Assembly (NCBI GenBank): GCA_033557465.1
Contig: CM066032.1
Span: forward strand, 52,550,955 to 52,614,954
From: Ichthyophis bannanicus
Taxonomy: Eukaryota > Chordata > Amphibia > Gymnophiona > Ichthyophiidae
Reading direction: 5' to 3'
DNA length: 64,000 nt
The notes beneath the pieces are model-generated. The model searched no databases. It was not told the DNA's origin and saw only the letters and a list, made by a program, of their open reading frames with translations. Within the stretch, counting starts at the first letter, position 1, and each line of letters opens with the position of its first letter. A program made the translations under genes and the position numbers. This document shows, in pieces, positions 9,096-18,657 of the stretch.

Positions 9096-11894
9096 ATGCA
9101 AAATACACACAAGCCAGGTAAATTCTGGAAAGCAATGAGCACAAATGCTCGAAGCTTAGCCAAAAAAATTCCAGACCTGGAAGCCCTAATGGTGGAAACG
9201 GATTTGGACATCGTGGCCATTACAGAAACATGGTTTAATGAATCGCATGATTGGGATATAGCCATAGCTGTCTATAATCTATTCAGAAGAGACAGAGAAA
9301 ATGGAAAAGGAGGAGTAGCCTTGTATGTCAAAAGCAGTATTAAAGCTACTGAAATGCAGGGTACATGGGGAAAAGAAGAAGCGCTCTGGATTGCGTTGGA
9401 AAGAGGAGATGGCACTGTCATCCATATTGCTGTAGTCTACAGACCTCCGACTCAAATTGAAGAGAGAGATAACAAATTGATTATAGATATTGCCAAGATA
9501 GCAACAAAGGGGGAAGTGATCATATTGGGTGACTTTAATCTACCTGATGTGGATTGGATTACTCCTTCTGCACATCTGGAAAGAAGCAAAAAAATTGTGG
9601 ATGCTCTCCAAGATGCATTACTTAGACAAATGGTGATGGAACCAACCAGGGAAAGCTCAACGCTGGATGTAGTGCTCACCAACAGTGATAACATGTCGAA
9701 TGTCTGCGTGAGTGCCCCTGTGAGCAACAGCGACCATCACACGGTGTGGTTTGAGATAAAAGCCATGGTACAGGCCAATCATAGCAAGCTCAAAGTCCTA
9801 AACTTCAAAAACACTGACTTCAATAAAATGGCCGAGTACTTAAAGGAGGAGATGACGGGGTGGAAGGAGATAAGGGAAGTGGAATTGCAATGGACTAAAC
9901 TAAAGGCGGCAATAAAAGGGGCAATAGATAAATATGTAAGAAAAATAAATAAAAACAAGAGGAGAAGGAAACCTATTTGGTTTTCCAAAGAGGTGGCTGC
10001 TGAAATAAAGGCAAAAAACACAGCTTTCGCAAAATTAAAAAGCTTGCAAACAGAAGAACACAGAAATGAATACAGGATCAAGCTCAAAGAGTCAAAAAGA
10101 GAAATAAGGATAGCAAAATCAAAGGCAGAGGAAAAGATGGCTAAAAATGTTAAAGGTGGCGACAAAACTTTCTTCAGGTATATTCAGGAAAGGAAGAAGA
10201 TCAGAGTTGGAATTGCAGGACTCAGAAGTTCTGGGAAAGGACTCGTGGAAAGTGACACTGAAAAAGCAAAATTGCTAAACAAATACTTCTGCTCTGTTTT
10301 TACTAAAGAAGATCCTGGAGATGGACCAGCTGTGACTCCCAAATATAAAAATAGGAATGAAGTAGATACCACACCATTCACAGAAGATGAGGTGTTAGAA
10401 CAACTTGCTAAACTGAAAGTGGACAAAGCCATGGGACCAGATGGGATACATCCCAGGATACTGAAAGAGCTCAGAGAGGTTCTTGCAGGACCGTTAAAGG
10501 ATGTCTTCAACAGATCCTTGGAAACAGGAGTGGTTCCTCAGGAATGGAGAATGGCTAATGTTGTACCTCTACACAAAAGTGGTGACAGGGAAGAAGTGTC
10601 AATTTACAGGCCCATGAGCCTTACCTCGGTGGCAGGAAAGGTAATGGAGGCGCTCCTGAAAGAGCGAATAGTGAACTTTCTCAAAACCAACAGGTTGCAA
10701 GATCCAAGGCAACATGATTTTACCGAAGGACGGTCTTGCCAAACAAATCTGATTGAGTTCTTTGATTGGGTGACCGAGGAACTAGATCTGGGGCATGCAA
10801 TGGATGTCATCTATCTGGATTTCAGCAAAGTCTTTGATACTGTTCCTCATAGGAGGCTGATCAATAAACTCAGTAGCTTGGGGATGGGTCCCAAGATAGT
10901 AAACTGGATTAGAAATTGGTTGACTGACAGAGAACAGAAGGTGATGGTACATGGAGCTCACTCGGATGAGAGGAAGGTGATTAGCGAGGTGCCTCAGGGT
11001 TCTGTCCTGGGCCCAGCACTGTCCAATATATTTGTGAGTGATATTGCTGAAGGACTGAATGGAAAAGTCTGTCTTTTTGCAGATGACACAAAAATTTGCA
11101 ACAGAGTGGACTCCCCCGAGGGAGTGGTTAACATGAGGAAAGATCTACAAAAGCTGGAAGACTGGTCTAATGCTTGGCAACTACGATTTAATGTGAAAAT
11201 GTGCAGTGTCATGCACTTCGGTAGCAGAAATCCAAGGGAAAAGTACGCGATAGGGGGTGAGAGGTTGGTATGCACGGTTCAGGAGAAAGAACTTGGTGTG
11301 ATTTTTTCTGATGATCTCAAGGTGGCAAAACAGTGTGACAAGGCGGTGGCAAAACCCAGGAGGATGTTGGGCTGCATACAAAGAGGGATTACCAGCAGAA
11401 AGGAAGAGGTACTTATGCCACTGTACAAGTCACTGGTGAGGCCTCATTTGGAATACTGTGTTCAGTTTTGGAGACCATATCTTGCAAAAAATGTAAAAAG
11501 ACTGGAAACTGTTCAAAGAAAGGTGACCAAAATGATTTGGAGCCTGCATCAGAAGCCTTATGAGAAGAGACTTGAAGACCTAAACATGTACACTTTGGAG
11601 GAGAGGAGGGACAGGGGAGATATGATTCAGACCTTTAAATACTTAAAGAGAAATGATGAACAAACAAACCTCTTCCAAAGACGGGGAAGCTGTAAAACTA
11701 GAGGGCATAACATGAAGCTGCAAGGGGGTAAATTGAAAGGCAATGTCAGGAAATATTTCTTCACTGAAAGGGTGGTGAATGCTTGGAATGCCCTCCCGAT
11801 GGAAGTGGTGGGGGCAAACATGGTGATGGAATTCAAAACGGCATGGGACAAACACAGTGGATCCCTTTACAGCAACAGGATAAAAGCAAAATAA
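9096..11894 (+). CDS. CR1 ORF2 polyprotein: endonuclease and reverse transcriptase
   Basis: An uninterrupted frame of 932 residues from the first ATG at 9,096; the frame opens slightly upstream. The N-terminal third is an APE-type endonuclease: TNARSL, the metal-binding Glu in AITETW, VYRPP, GDFNLPDVDW and the SDHH box (about 9,735). The RT spans roughly residues 420-720: GPDGIHP, YRPMSLTSVAGK, YLDFSKVFDTVPH, VPQGSVLGP and the catalytic FADD near 11,077. The C-terminal block with HLEYCVQFW is present. It would nick target DNA and prime cDNA synthesis. A few sites are off consensus (IYRPM for NYRPI, KVFD for KAFD), so activity is uncertain although the frame is open. Confidence 0.92.
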   Translation: MQNTHKPGKFWKAMSTNARSLAKKIPDLEALMVETDLDIVAITETWFNESHDWDIAIAVYNLFRRDRENGKGGVALYVKSSIKATEMQGTWGKEEALWIALERGDGTVIHIAVVYRPPTQIEERDNKLIIDIAKIATKGEVIILGDFNLPDVDWITPSAHLERSKKIVDALQDALLRQMVMEPTRESSTLDVVLTNSDNMSNVCVSAPVSNSDHHTVWFEIKAMVQANHSKLKVLNFKNTDFNKMAEYLKEEMTGWKEIREVELQWTKLKAAIKGAIDKYVRKINKNKRRRKPIWFSKEVAAEIKAKNTAFAKLKSLQTEEHRNEYRIKLKESKREIRIAKSKAEEKMAKNVKGGDKTFFRYIQERKKIRVGIAGLRSSGKGLVESDTEKAKLLNKYFCSVFTKEDPGDGPAVTPKYKNRNEVDTTPFTEDEVLEQLAKLKVDKAMGPDGIHPRILKELREVLAGPLKDVFNRSLETGVVPQEWRMANVVPLHKSGDREEVSIYRPMSLTSVAGKVMEALLKERIVNFLKTNRLQDPRQHDFTEGRSCQTNLIEFFDWVTEELDLGHAMDVIYLDFSKVFDTVPHRRLINKLSSLGMGPKIVNWIRNWLTDREQKVMVHGAHSDERKVISEVPQGSVLGPALSNIFVSDIAEGLNGKVCLFADDTKICNRVDSPEGVVNMRKDLQKLEDWSNAWQLRFNVKMCSVMHFGSRNPREKYAIGGERLVCTVQEKELGVIFSDDLKVAKQCDKAVAKPRRMLGCIQRGITSRKEEVLMPLYKSLVRPHLEYCVQFWRPYLAKNVKRLETVQRKVTKMIWSLHQKPYEKRLEDLNMYTLEERRDRGDMIQTFKYLKRNDEQTNLFQRRGSCKTRGHNMKLQGGKLKGNVRKYFFTERVVNAWNALPMEVVGANMVMEFKTAWDKHSGSLYSNRIKAK

Positions 11895-12110
11895 ACGGTA
11901 CCATCTAACTTCTGAACTATCTAGCGTCTCAACAAATAGGGGTGTCCTGCATGGAGTGGTGGGTTCACCCCTAAACAAAAACAAAAACATGGGGAGGGGT
12001 GGCCTGCACAGAGCGACAGGTGCACCTACTCTTGCCATCTTGCTGAGCAGACTAGATGGACCATGCTGGTCTTTATCTGCCGTCACTTACTTTGTTACTA
12101 TGTTACTATG

Positions 12111-12640
12111 TAAGTATTATTCTCTGTAAATAGCTGCACTATCTCATACTTTCAGTGAAGTATTATTCTTCTGTAATTAAGTGCTTTTAGTTATCATTAT
12201 TCTAATTGCTTTCTAGTTATTTTTTCTAACTACTCATGTGTAACTAAGGGAATTACTTGTCTTTCTAAATAAGTCAAATAAGTGATTGCTTTATGAATAA
12301 ACTGCACGTCTTCATTACAAGGTGTGTCAGCCTTTGTTGTAGCAAGACAAATCCTAAACACAAAATCAGATTACTCAGAGTCCACAGACAAATAATATAC
12401 TAATAATAATCCACAAAGCTCATGACGTGAAGTAAAAATTCCCAGAGGTCACACAAAGGGGTATGTTTACTAATCGGCGGTAGTGGCTTCTGTGCGATAT
12501 CAGAGCAGCGGTGGCTACTACCGATTAGTAAACATACCCCAAAGTCTTTCACACAACCTTTTGTTAAGCTACTTCCAACCCTAATACACAAGACTGCAGA
12601 AAACAAACTAAGGAGGTACAACACACAGAACACTTTCAGT
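12111..12640. other. Unassigned, apart from a foldback MITE
   Basis: AT-rich DNA without a supported gene; it contains the foldback element at 12,459-12,539. Confidence 0.5.
12459..12539. mobile_element. Foldback MITE of 81 bp with 5-bp target duplication
   Basis: Terminal inverted repeats: 'gggtatgtttactaatcgg' at the left, its near-exact reverse complement at the right, with the similarity continuing inward for about 30 bp around a ~20-bp loop. It is flanked by CAAAG at 12,454-12,458 and again at 12,540-12,544, the mark of a transposition event. It has no coding capacity and would need a transposase from elsewhere. Confidence 0.8.
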
Positions 12641-13010
12641 ATCCCAGACACTAAGGCTAAAAGCAACCAATCAGCCTCTGGGACGAGCTCCCAAAAAGGA
12701 TAAGATTCTGAAGCAATCTCAGTAGCTTCCAAAAGGACTTAAAGACTCACCTATTCCAAGAACCCTTTGGAAATATAACATAGGCCGTGTCAAACTCACC
12801 AAGTATCAAGTGATCTATAATATATAAAAATTAATCAAATGTTATAAGTACTTGCTACATTACAGCCGCATCACTAAGTTATAACTCAGTGTAGCTCTAT
12901 GTTCTAGAACCTAGTTAATCACTCTCGTTATCATTCTGTGTAGACCCTTCTGAATTAAGTTAAGGGGCCTTACAGGTAGGGAGAAGGTGAACTGCATGTT
13001 TGCTTTTTTT
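12640..13010 (+). mobile_element. L2-like C-terminal fragment, degenerate
   Basis: Near 12,730-12,765 the translation reads FQKDLKTHLFQEPFG, the conserved end of L2 ORF2, preceded by a degraded 'LGRAP' block. No recognisable tail. Limits are approximate. Confidence 0.5.
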
Positions 13011-13060
13011 GTAATTATTTCTTATTACAAATTTAACCAGAAATACATGTCATCTGGAAA

Positions 13061-13117
13061 AGAGAAATTAGACTTACCTGCTAATTGTTGTTCCTTAAGG
13101 AACTCCAGTCCAGTCCC
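13061..13117 (-). repeat. DIRS terminal repeat segment, arm 1
   Basis: A 57-bp segment 'agagaaattagacttacctg' onward whose reverse complement recurs at 13,555-13,611 with one mismatch by eye. The same sequence begins the DIRS fragment at 35,681 and ends the one at 29,735-29,920. This is the outer/inner complementary arrangement expected of DIRS terminal and internal complementary regions. Confidence 0.8.
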
Positions 13118-13554
13118 GCACCTCTGGGTAGTGCACCTCCTCCAGCAGCTTGGAGACTGAGCATATCATCTTTTTGATGACACTAGTGTACATATGCAGC
13201 TGGCACCGCCCACCAGCTCCAGTACCTATTGACAAAGCACACTCAGAGGAGCAACAAATAAGTAGTTAAACATGCAACAAACACTTCTACGTCTAAATAA
13301 ACTAGTATCCCCTCCATCCCCTGGAAAGGATACGCTGTCCCCCCCTCCAGGACGGGGAAGCCTACCTGTTGAGCGCTTTAGCAACTCCAAGCAGCGGGAA
13401 GCGAGCAACCAACAGCTCTTCTTGTCCGCCCCTCCCCCAAACACTGATTACACATCCCTCCCCAGCTCCCCCTGGCTACTTCCTCCACCAAGGGAACCAG
13501 CTTCTGGACCAGGGTGTGCATAGATTATCACAGAAAGCACTCAGGAAGGGTTCC

Positions 13555-13611
13555 GGGACTGGACTGGAGTTCCTCAAGGAACAACAATTAGCAGGTAAGT
13601 CTAATTTCTCT
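13555..13611 (+). repeat. DIRS internal complementary region, arm 2
   Basis: Reverse complement of 13,061-13,117, separated by 437 bp. The matching segment in the second DIRS is 47,930-47,982. It contains CAGGTAAGT, a perfect splice-donor match, on the strand opposite to the coding genes; this may be fortuitous. Confidence 0.8.
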
Positions 13612-13759
13612 TTCCTTATTGTCCCTCCAGTCCAGTCCCATACCTCTGGGATGTATCACAGCAGTTAAACTAATGGGAGGGACCCGCACAATCAGCCTGA
13701 AACACTGCCGATCCGAAACGAGCATCCCCCACCGCCTGGACATCCAGGCAAAAATGTTC

Positions 13760-14571
13760 AGATAAAGTATGCCACCTTACAGATCTCCACCGGCAGAACT
13801 AAACTATACTCTGATCACAAGGCTGCCTGAGCCCTCGTGGAATGCATCTTCAACCCCTCCGGCACTGCTCTACCCTTCAAGATGTATGCAGGCATGATTG
13901 CCTCACTAATCCATCTGGAAATGGAGGCTTAGCTGCCGGCTCACTTTTGCACGACCCGCCAAACAGAACCAACAGACGGTCTGATCTCCCAAAGGACGAA
14001 GCCCTTTTCACATACCTTTGCATCCAAGAGGCACAGCTGTGGAGTGGCAGAGCCCATATCTGCTCTCGCCCACATCCGAGCTCACCATAGCCGGTAAGGA
14101 AACACCCTGATCTACATGAAATGCTCACACCACCTTGGGCAAAAATGAAGGTACCGGGCACAGGACCACTTTCTCCTTGGAGAAGGAAAGGAATGGCTCC
14201 TGGCATGACAGGGTCCGAAGCTCCGAAATCCTCTGTGCCGAGCAAATCGCCACCAGGAATACCATTTTCAGAGTCAAATCCTTCAGGAAAGTTTGACTCA
14301 AAGGCTCAAAGGGTTCCCCAGACAGCACAGCCAGCACCAGATTGAGATTCCAAGGCGGTACCACTGCACTCTTTGGCAGACGGAGGTGGGTCACCGCCCC
14401 TAGAAAGCTCAGCCCATCTGGGTGTGTACCCAACGGTACCCTGTAGACTTTCCCACGATAACCGGAAATCACCGCCAGTTGCACCCTCAAGGAACTAGCA
14501 GCTAGACCCTTATCAAAATCGGATTGCAAGAAAGCCAAGATGTCTGGGACGGAGGCAGTGGAAGGGCACAC
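13760..14571 (-). pseudogene. DIRS tyrosine recombinase, disrupted
   Basis: Fragments in two frames (14,571-14,125 and 14,245-13,760). The N-terminal part has the FLQSDFDKGLAASSLRVQLA block. The core-binding part leads to the first catalytic Arg in SAQRISELRTL, and the H-x-x-R box is visible as HSTRAQAA near 13,820-13,845, followed by an in-frame stop. The Tyr-bearing end is degraded. In an active element this enzyme would integrate circular DNA. Family assignment is firm from the R and HxxR boxes and the order of domains. Confidence 0.85.
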
Positions 14572-14810
14572 CTGCCTCTCTCTGCACCATGATTCAAAGA
14601 TGCACCCTACGCAGATGCACGCCAGTTTCGTAGACCACCTCTGGGCCTGTAGAAAGATCTCTATCCCCGGGCTTGATTATCCTTTCTTCTTCAACTTCGC
14701 CCTTTCGTAAGCGATAATTGATCCACCTGGGGCATACGAAGCGGCTCCTGTGTCAAGAGGTCCTTCCAACCGGAAGCCAGCACAGTCAATCCGCCAGTAT
14801 CCGAATCAGG

Positions 14811-16382
14811 TCAGCATACCACTGGCACCTTGGCCAGTCTGGTGCCACCAGAATTACAAATCTCCTGTGCACCTCCAGCCATTGCACTAACCGGCCTATG
14901 AGTGCCCAAGGGAAACAACAGAGAAGACTTTCTTCGAGCCACTGCTGAATTAGAGCATCCAGGCCCTTGGACTTCCTCTCTTCTTCTGCTGAAAAACCGG
15001 TAGGCCTTGGCCGACTCGAACATTGCCATTAGGTCCATGACCAGTGTGCCCCATTGATGGACCACCTACTCGAACACCTCCTGATTGAGCTGCTACTCTC
15101 CAGGGCCCATGTGGACTCAGCTGAGGTAGGCTGCCATCACACTGTCAACTCTTGCTACGTGTGCCGCCGATAATGCCTGGAGATGAATCGCTGCCCATCC
15201 GAACAGTTTTCGGCCTCCTCTTCCAGGGCTGCACTGCCTGTACCTCCTTGCCGGTTGATGTATGCCACGGTGGTCACATTGTCTGAGAGGACTTGGACAA
15301 TCTTCCCCTGCAACCATGGCTCGAAACTTTCTAGCACCAAGGTCACTGCTCGCTGTCTGTTGATCGACCACAGGGCCTCCTGAGGGCTCTTACCCCTGAA
15401 CAAAACATCCTTCTCAATGGGCTCTCCAACCTGATAGGCTGGCATCGGTCATCAGAGGAACCCACACCGGAGACTCCTTCTAGGCTCCCCACATGCAGTC
15501 ATCAACTGAGGGCTCTCCTGGTGCGCCACAGGCAGGGGAGTACTTGGGACAGGGGATAACTTTGATGGGACCATTGACTGAGTAGAGCCCTCTGCAGCAG
15601 TTGCATGTGCCCCTTTCCCATGGGACTAGCTCGTGAGTGGCCATCATGGTCCCCAGAATCTGCAGATGCCGCCACTCTGATGGTCTTGCCATCTTCATGA
15701 CCTGCTGTATCCACTGTCGTAGCTCCTGTGCCCGGCAAACCAGCAGGAAAATCCTGCCCACGCAGGTATCAAAGCACGCTCTCAAATACTCTAGCTCCTG
15801 GTCCGGCCGTAACTGACTCTTGGCCAGGTTGACCCCCCAACCGAGACTTTGAAGGAATTCTCCCACCCGCGCTATTGCTCTTTTCGTTATTGTCCCTGGA
15901 CTTCACCTGGACCAGCCAATCATCTATGTATGGGTGGATGAGAACCCCTTCCTTGTGGAGAGCTGCCACCACCACCACCATGACCTTGGTGAAGGTATGG
16001 GAAGTGGTCACCAGACCAAAGGGCAACGCTCGAAACTTGAAATGGCCCCTTGGCACCACAAAGTGGAGAAACTGCGATGTTCTGGATGGATGGGAACGTG
16101 CAGATACACCTCTGTGAGATCGAGAGTCACCCAAACTTTCCGCTTCCTACCGCCATTATTACTATGAAAATGTGGTACCCAGAGAGTATAGTTCATGCCC
16201 TCGAAGACGAGAATTGGGAGAAAGGAACCTTCCATTTGGGCACCACGAAATACATGAAGCATCGACGGAAGATGTACTGGTCTCACGGAATCAGTTCCAT
16301 GGCTCTTAGCTGCAGGAGACAAGTCAAGGTCTCTTTGCTGCCAACACCGCTGCGCCCACTTTGGGTGATCAAAGGAGCTCAT
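14811..16382 (-). pseudogene. DIRS reverse transcriptase and RNase H, disrupted
   Basis: Split over several frames. RT pieces include RAISSFERCPLVW and FTKVMVVVVAALHKEGVL, and the catalytic box YIDDW near 15,920. RNase H pieces include VLSDNVTTVAYINRQGGTG near 15,235-15,310 and the SAAHVARVDSV block. The C-terminal region includes LVMDLMAMFESAKAYRFFSRR (about 15,000-15,050). The YIDD form and the RNase H following directly on RT match DIRS. Many stops; no single frame spans the domain. Confidence 0.85.
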
Positions 16383-17290
16383 TCTTGTTCCAGCAGCGGG
16401 TATAGGCGCATCATGGATTGCACCCCTTTAAGGCCAACCTCTGGCAGATCCCACTCATCCTGGATCATCTGTCCTACTACTCCATGTACTGGTAAGACTT
16501 TCTGCGATTTCCGTACCGCCTGGAACAGCGGATCCTACAGCGCCTCTTCCTCTGCTGGGAGGTTAGCAGGCATATTCAGGGCCTTGAGAGTCTCCAAGGT
16601 ACACATAGAATGTGAGCCCTTTGGGGACGAGGAATTGTATCAGTACCTGCTTGTAGTGATTGTAAACCGCCCTAATGGCCTTCGGCCTGGGCAGTGTATC
16701 GACAAATTGCATAAACATAAAGCATAAAGATGAGCACTGGTAGCTCCTCCCGGCGGAAAACCTGACAATCTGGGCCTGATCCTCCTGTTATAGGCTCTTT
16801 CCTTCTTCCAACTCCTCCTGCAGATCTAGCTCCGTGTCAAGGTCTTACCCACCCAGCCTCTCTGGTGATTGCTGCCACTCCTCTAAGCCTCTAGCCCGCT
16901 TAGACGCCTCTGCTCCTGACGTGCTCTTTTGTGTCTGACATCCTCTTAGCCTTGTGTTCTGGGGCTGAGGAGCCACTTGGTAGGCAAAATGCCTTCTGCA
17001 AAAGAAAAAAAAACTCCGGTGAGAACTCCCCCAGGAGCCCTACTGCTCCCTGGGCTCAAGGGGTGGATGGTCCGGGCATCGTGCAGGGACCAAGGGCCGG
17101 ATCCGTTGAAGGTAACATGGCACCCACTGCCCCCAGGGTCTCTTGAAACAGGGAGGGATTCTCCTGCCTCATCTCATCCTGCAGGTCCTGCTCCCATGAC
17201 AGCCTCTTGTGTGCAGTTTAGGCAGATGCCTGCCTCCGAGACCACACCACATCGGGGACTGCATATCTTCAAGATTTTTAGATTGCGCTG
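16383..17290 (-). pseudogene. DIRS gag remnant (probable)
   Basis: The minus-strand translation upstream of the RT includes VVGQMIQDEWDLPEVGL near 16,430-16,480, resembling the EW..PE motif of DIRS gag, and acidic Gln/Glu stretches near 16,790-16,840. It is broken by the insertion at 16,562-16,726 and by stops. Identified mainly by position and composition, so moderate confidence. Confidence 0.5.
16562..16726 (+). mobile_element. SINE/LINE-tail insertion inside DIRS gag
   Basis: The block 'gttagcaggcatattcaggg' through 'gattgtaaaccgccctaatgg' ends in (CATAAA) repeats near 16,710-16,726. The same sequence recurs in the opposite orientation at 62,536-62,641. The 'tgtgagccctttggggac' and 'tgtaaaccgc' parts are typical of L2-mobilised short elements. 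No clear flanking duplication seen. Confidence 0.65.
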
Positions 17291-17393
17291 CAGTGTTGTA
17301 TCTTAAAGATATGAAATGGACCTTGCCCTGATCCAATCAAACTGATACGTTCTCCGAGTAAAGTTTATGTTTTTCTTCTAATACTACAAATGG

Positions 17394-18657
17394 CTTGTCA
17401 CAAGCACAATGCCCGAAGCCACTTGCCTTAGGTGGTCAAGGGGCGTGGTGGTTGAGGATTCCTTCTCCTATCAGCTCCTAGCAGCCTATTTCTTCATGTA
17501 GGTTTCTGGGAAGTACTGCTAAAAATATGTTGGTGCTTTAAGTAGAAGGTTTGTTGTTGAGGTAACCGAGGGTAAGGCTTGTAACAGAAAGTTTATATCC
17601 ATAACACAAAGTACAGCAGGTTCAAGGTATCATTTACAGGATTATAACTGTAGGATTTGCTTAAAGGTACAGCAAATGAAATGTAAACATCCAAAAGAAC
17701 TCAGAAATGGCTTTTTAAAGTCCTCTTATTTGCAGAAGCAATTGCCTTAGAAACTAGGCTGCCACTTTCCTTTTTAGTCCTTAACAAAACAATCATTCCA
17801 AGTTGTTATCAAAACTCTTAGCAGGCTTTTCATATAGGAGAGGAGCAAGCAACAACTCTTATAGCAGCTAACTTGATTTCTCTTGCCTCAAACAGTTCAA
17901 ACACAGGTGACAACAAGCATGAATCAGAGCTTCCTGATCAGGCTTATGTTGCAGTAAATTTCCCTTTTAAAACAGACAGAAATTTACCTCCACACTGCTT
18001 CTGCCATATGGTTAACTTCCAAGGAGAATTGCTTCTTTCAGGGCTAGCTTTTCCTCAAGACCTCCTGTCTAGAGCTTGGCACAGAGAGCAATCCATAAAG
18101 CAATCTTTTTCCCCCAACTCTGACATTGGTTCTCCCAACTGCATGGGTTCTGACTCACCAACCTGGTCAGACTGCTCAGCTGACAACCTCTCTGATGGCC
18201 TGAAAGCTTCTCCACTTCCTGGTCCCCACCTCTGTTGCCAACCTGTTGCAGGGAATTCAGCTCTCTCCGCACTGGGTAGCTCAACTCTTCTCCAAGAATC
18301 CACTCCTTCTCTCTGCTTCTGTCTCAGCTGCTCTATCGGCTGCTCTCCTTCTCGTCTCTCCTTTCCTCGCCTCTCTGGTTCTGCATAATCTAACCCAGGC
18401 TTATACCTCCAGGGTCTCAACCCCACCTCTTTCTTTCCCAGGTGTGGGTAATCTCCCTGCCTTCTGATAGTAGAATAATCAGTGCACTTGTTAAAGTAAG
18501 GGCTTTGGTCCTCGTGCTTACAATCCCTCTTCCTTGCTTTACCAGTCATTGGCTGAAACCTATTCCAGCTAGGGTTTTTCTGTCTTTGAAACCTGGCTGT
18601 GGCTTTCTCTCCCTGCACTTCTATAAGGGGACCCTTAACCAGGGTGAATTCCTTATG
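17394..18657 (-). mobile_element. LTR-like ORF element, copy A
   Basis: Member of a four-copy local family (B 20,522-21,945; C 23,263-24,805; D 60,425-61,791). It is recognised by the shared protein end 'MDCSLC' in the minus strand near 18,080-18,100 and by the left edge 'tgtcacaagcacaatgccc', which resembles the ends of the other copies. The right edge abuts CR1 sequence at 18,658. Unlike B, C and D I could not find a clean flanking 4-bp duplication, so the copy may be truncated or rearranged. Confidence 0.6.
18055..18650 (-). pseudogene. Charged ORF of LTR-like element, copy A
   Basis: An open minus-strand frame, rich in Arg, Glu, Gln and Ser, ending in EPMQLGEPMSELGEKD then MDCSLCQAL. The end matches the ORFs of copies C and D. 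The frame runs into adjoining CR1 DNA at its 5' end, so the true start is lost. Function unknown. Confidence 0.5.

Larger units (their letters stand above)
8188..12110 (+). mobile_element. CR1 LINE with uninterrupted ORF2
   Basis: A two-ORF CR1-clade retrotransposon: ORF1 with an esterase domain (8,188-8,961), a 134-bp spacer, ORF2 with endonuclease and RT, and a short 3' UTR ending 'gtctttatctgccgtcactt' and two TTACTATG 8-mers (12,095-12,110). 8-bp terminal repeats are the CR1 hallmark. It belongs to a different family from the other CR1 copies here, whose tails are TTATGTTC. The left limit given is the first coding base. It is the best preserved coding element in the window. Confidence 0.9.
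13050..17290 (-). mobile_element. DIRS-type retrotransposon, decayed
   Basis: A tyrosine-recombinase retroelement on the minus strand: gag remnant (about 16,383-17,290), RT and RNase H (14,811-16,382) and tyrosine recombinase (13,760-14,571), ending at the left with terminal-repeat and internal complementary sequence (13,061-13,611). DIRS elements integrate by site-specific recombination of a circular intermediate and make no target-site duplication. The gag part is interrupted by a SINE-like insertion (16,562-16,726). Numerous stops and frameshifts show it is inactive. The right edge is not defined by a terminal repeat. Confidence 0.85.
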
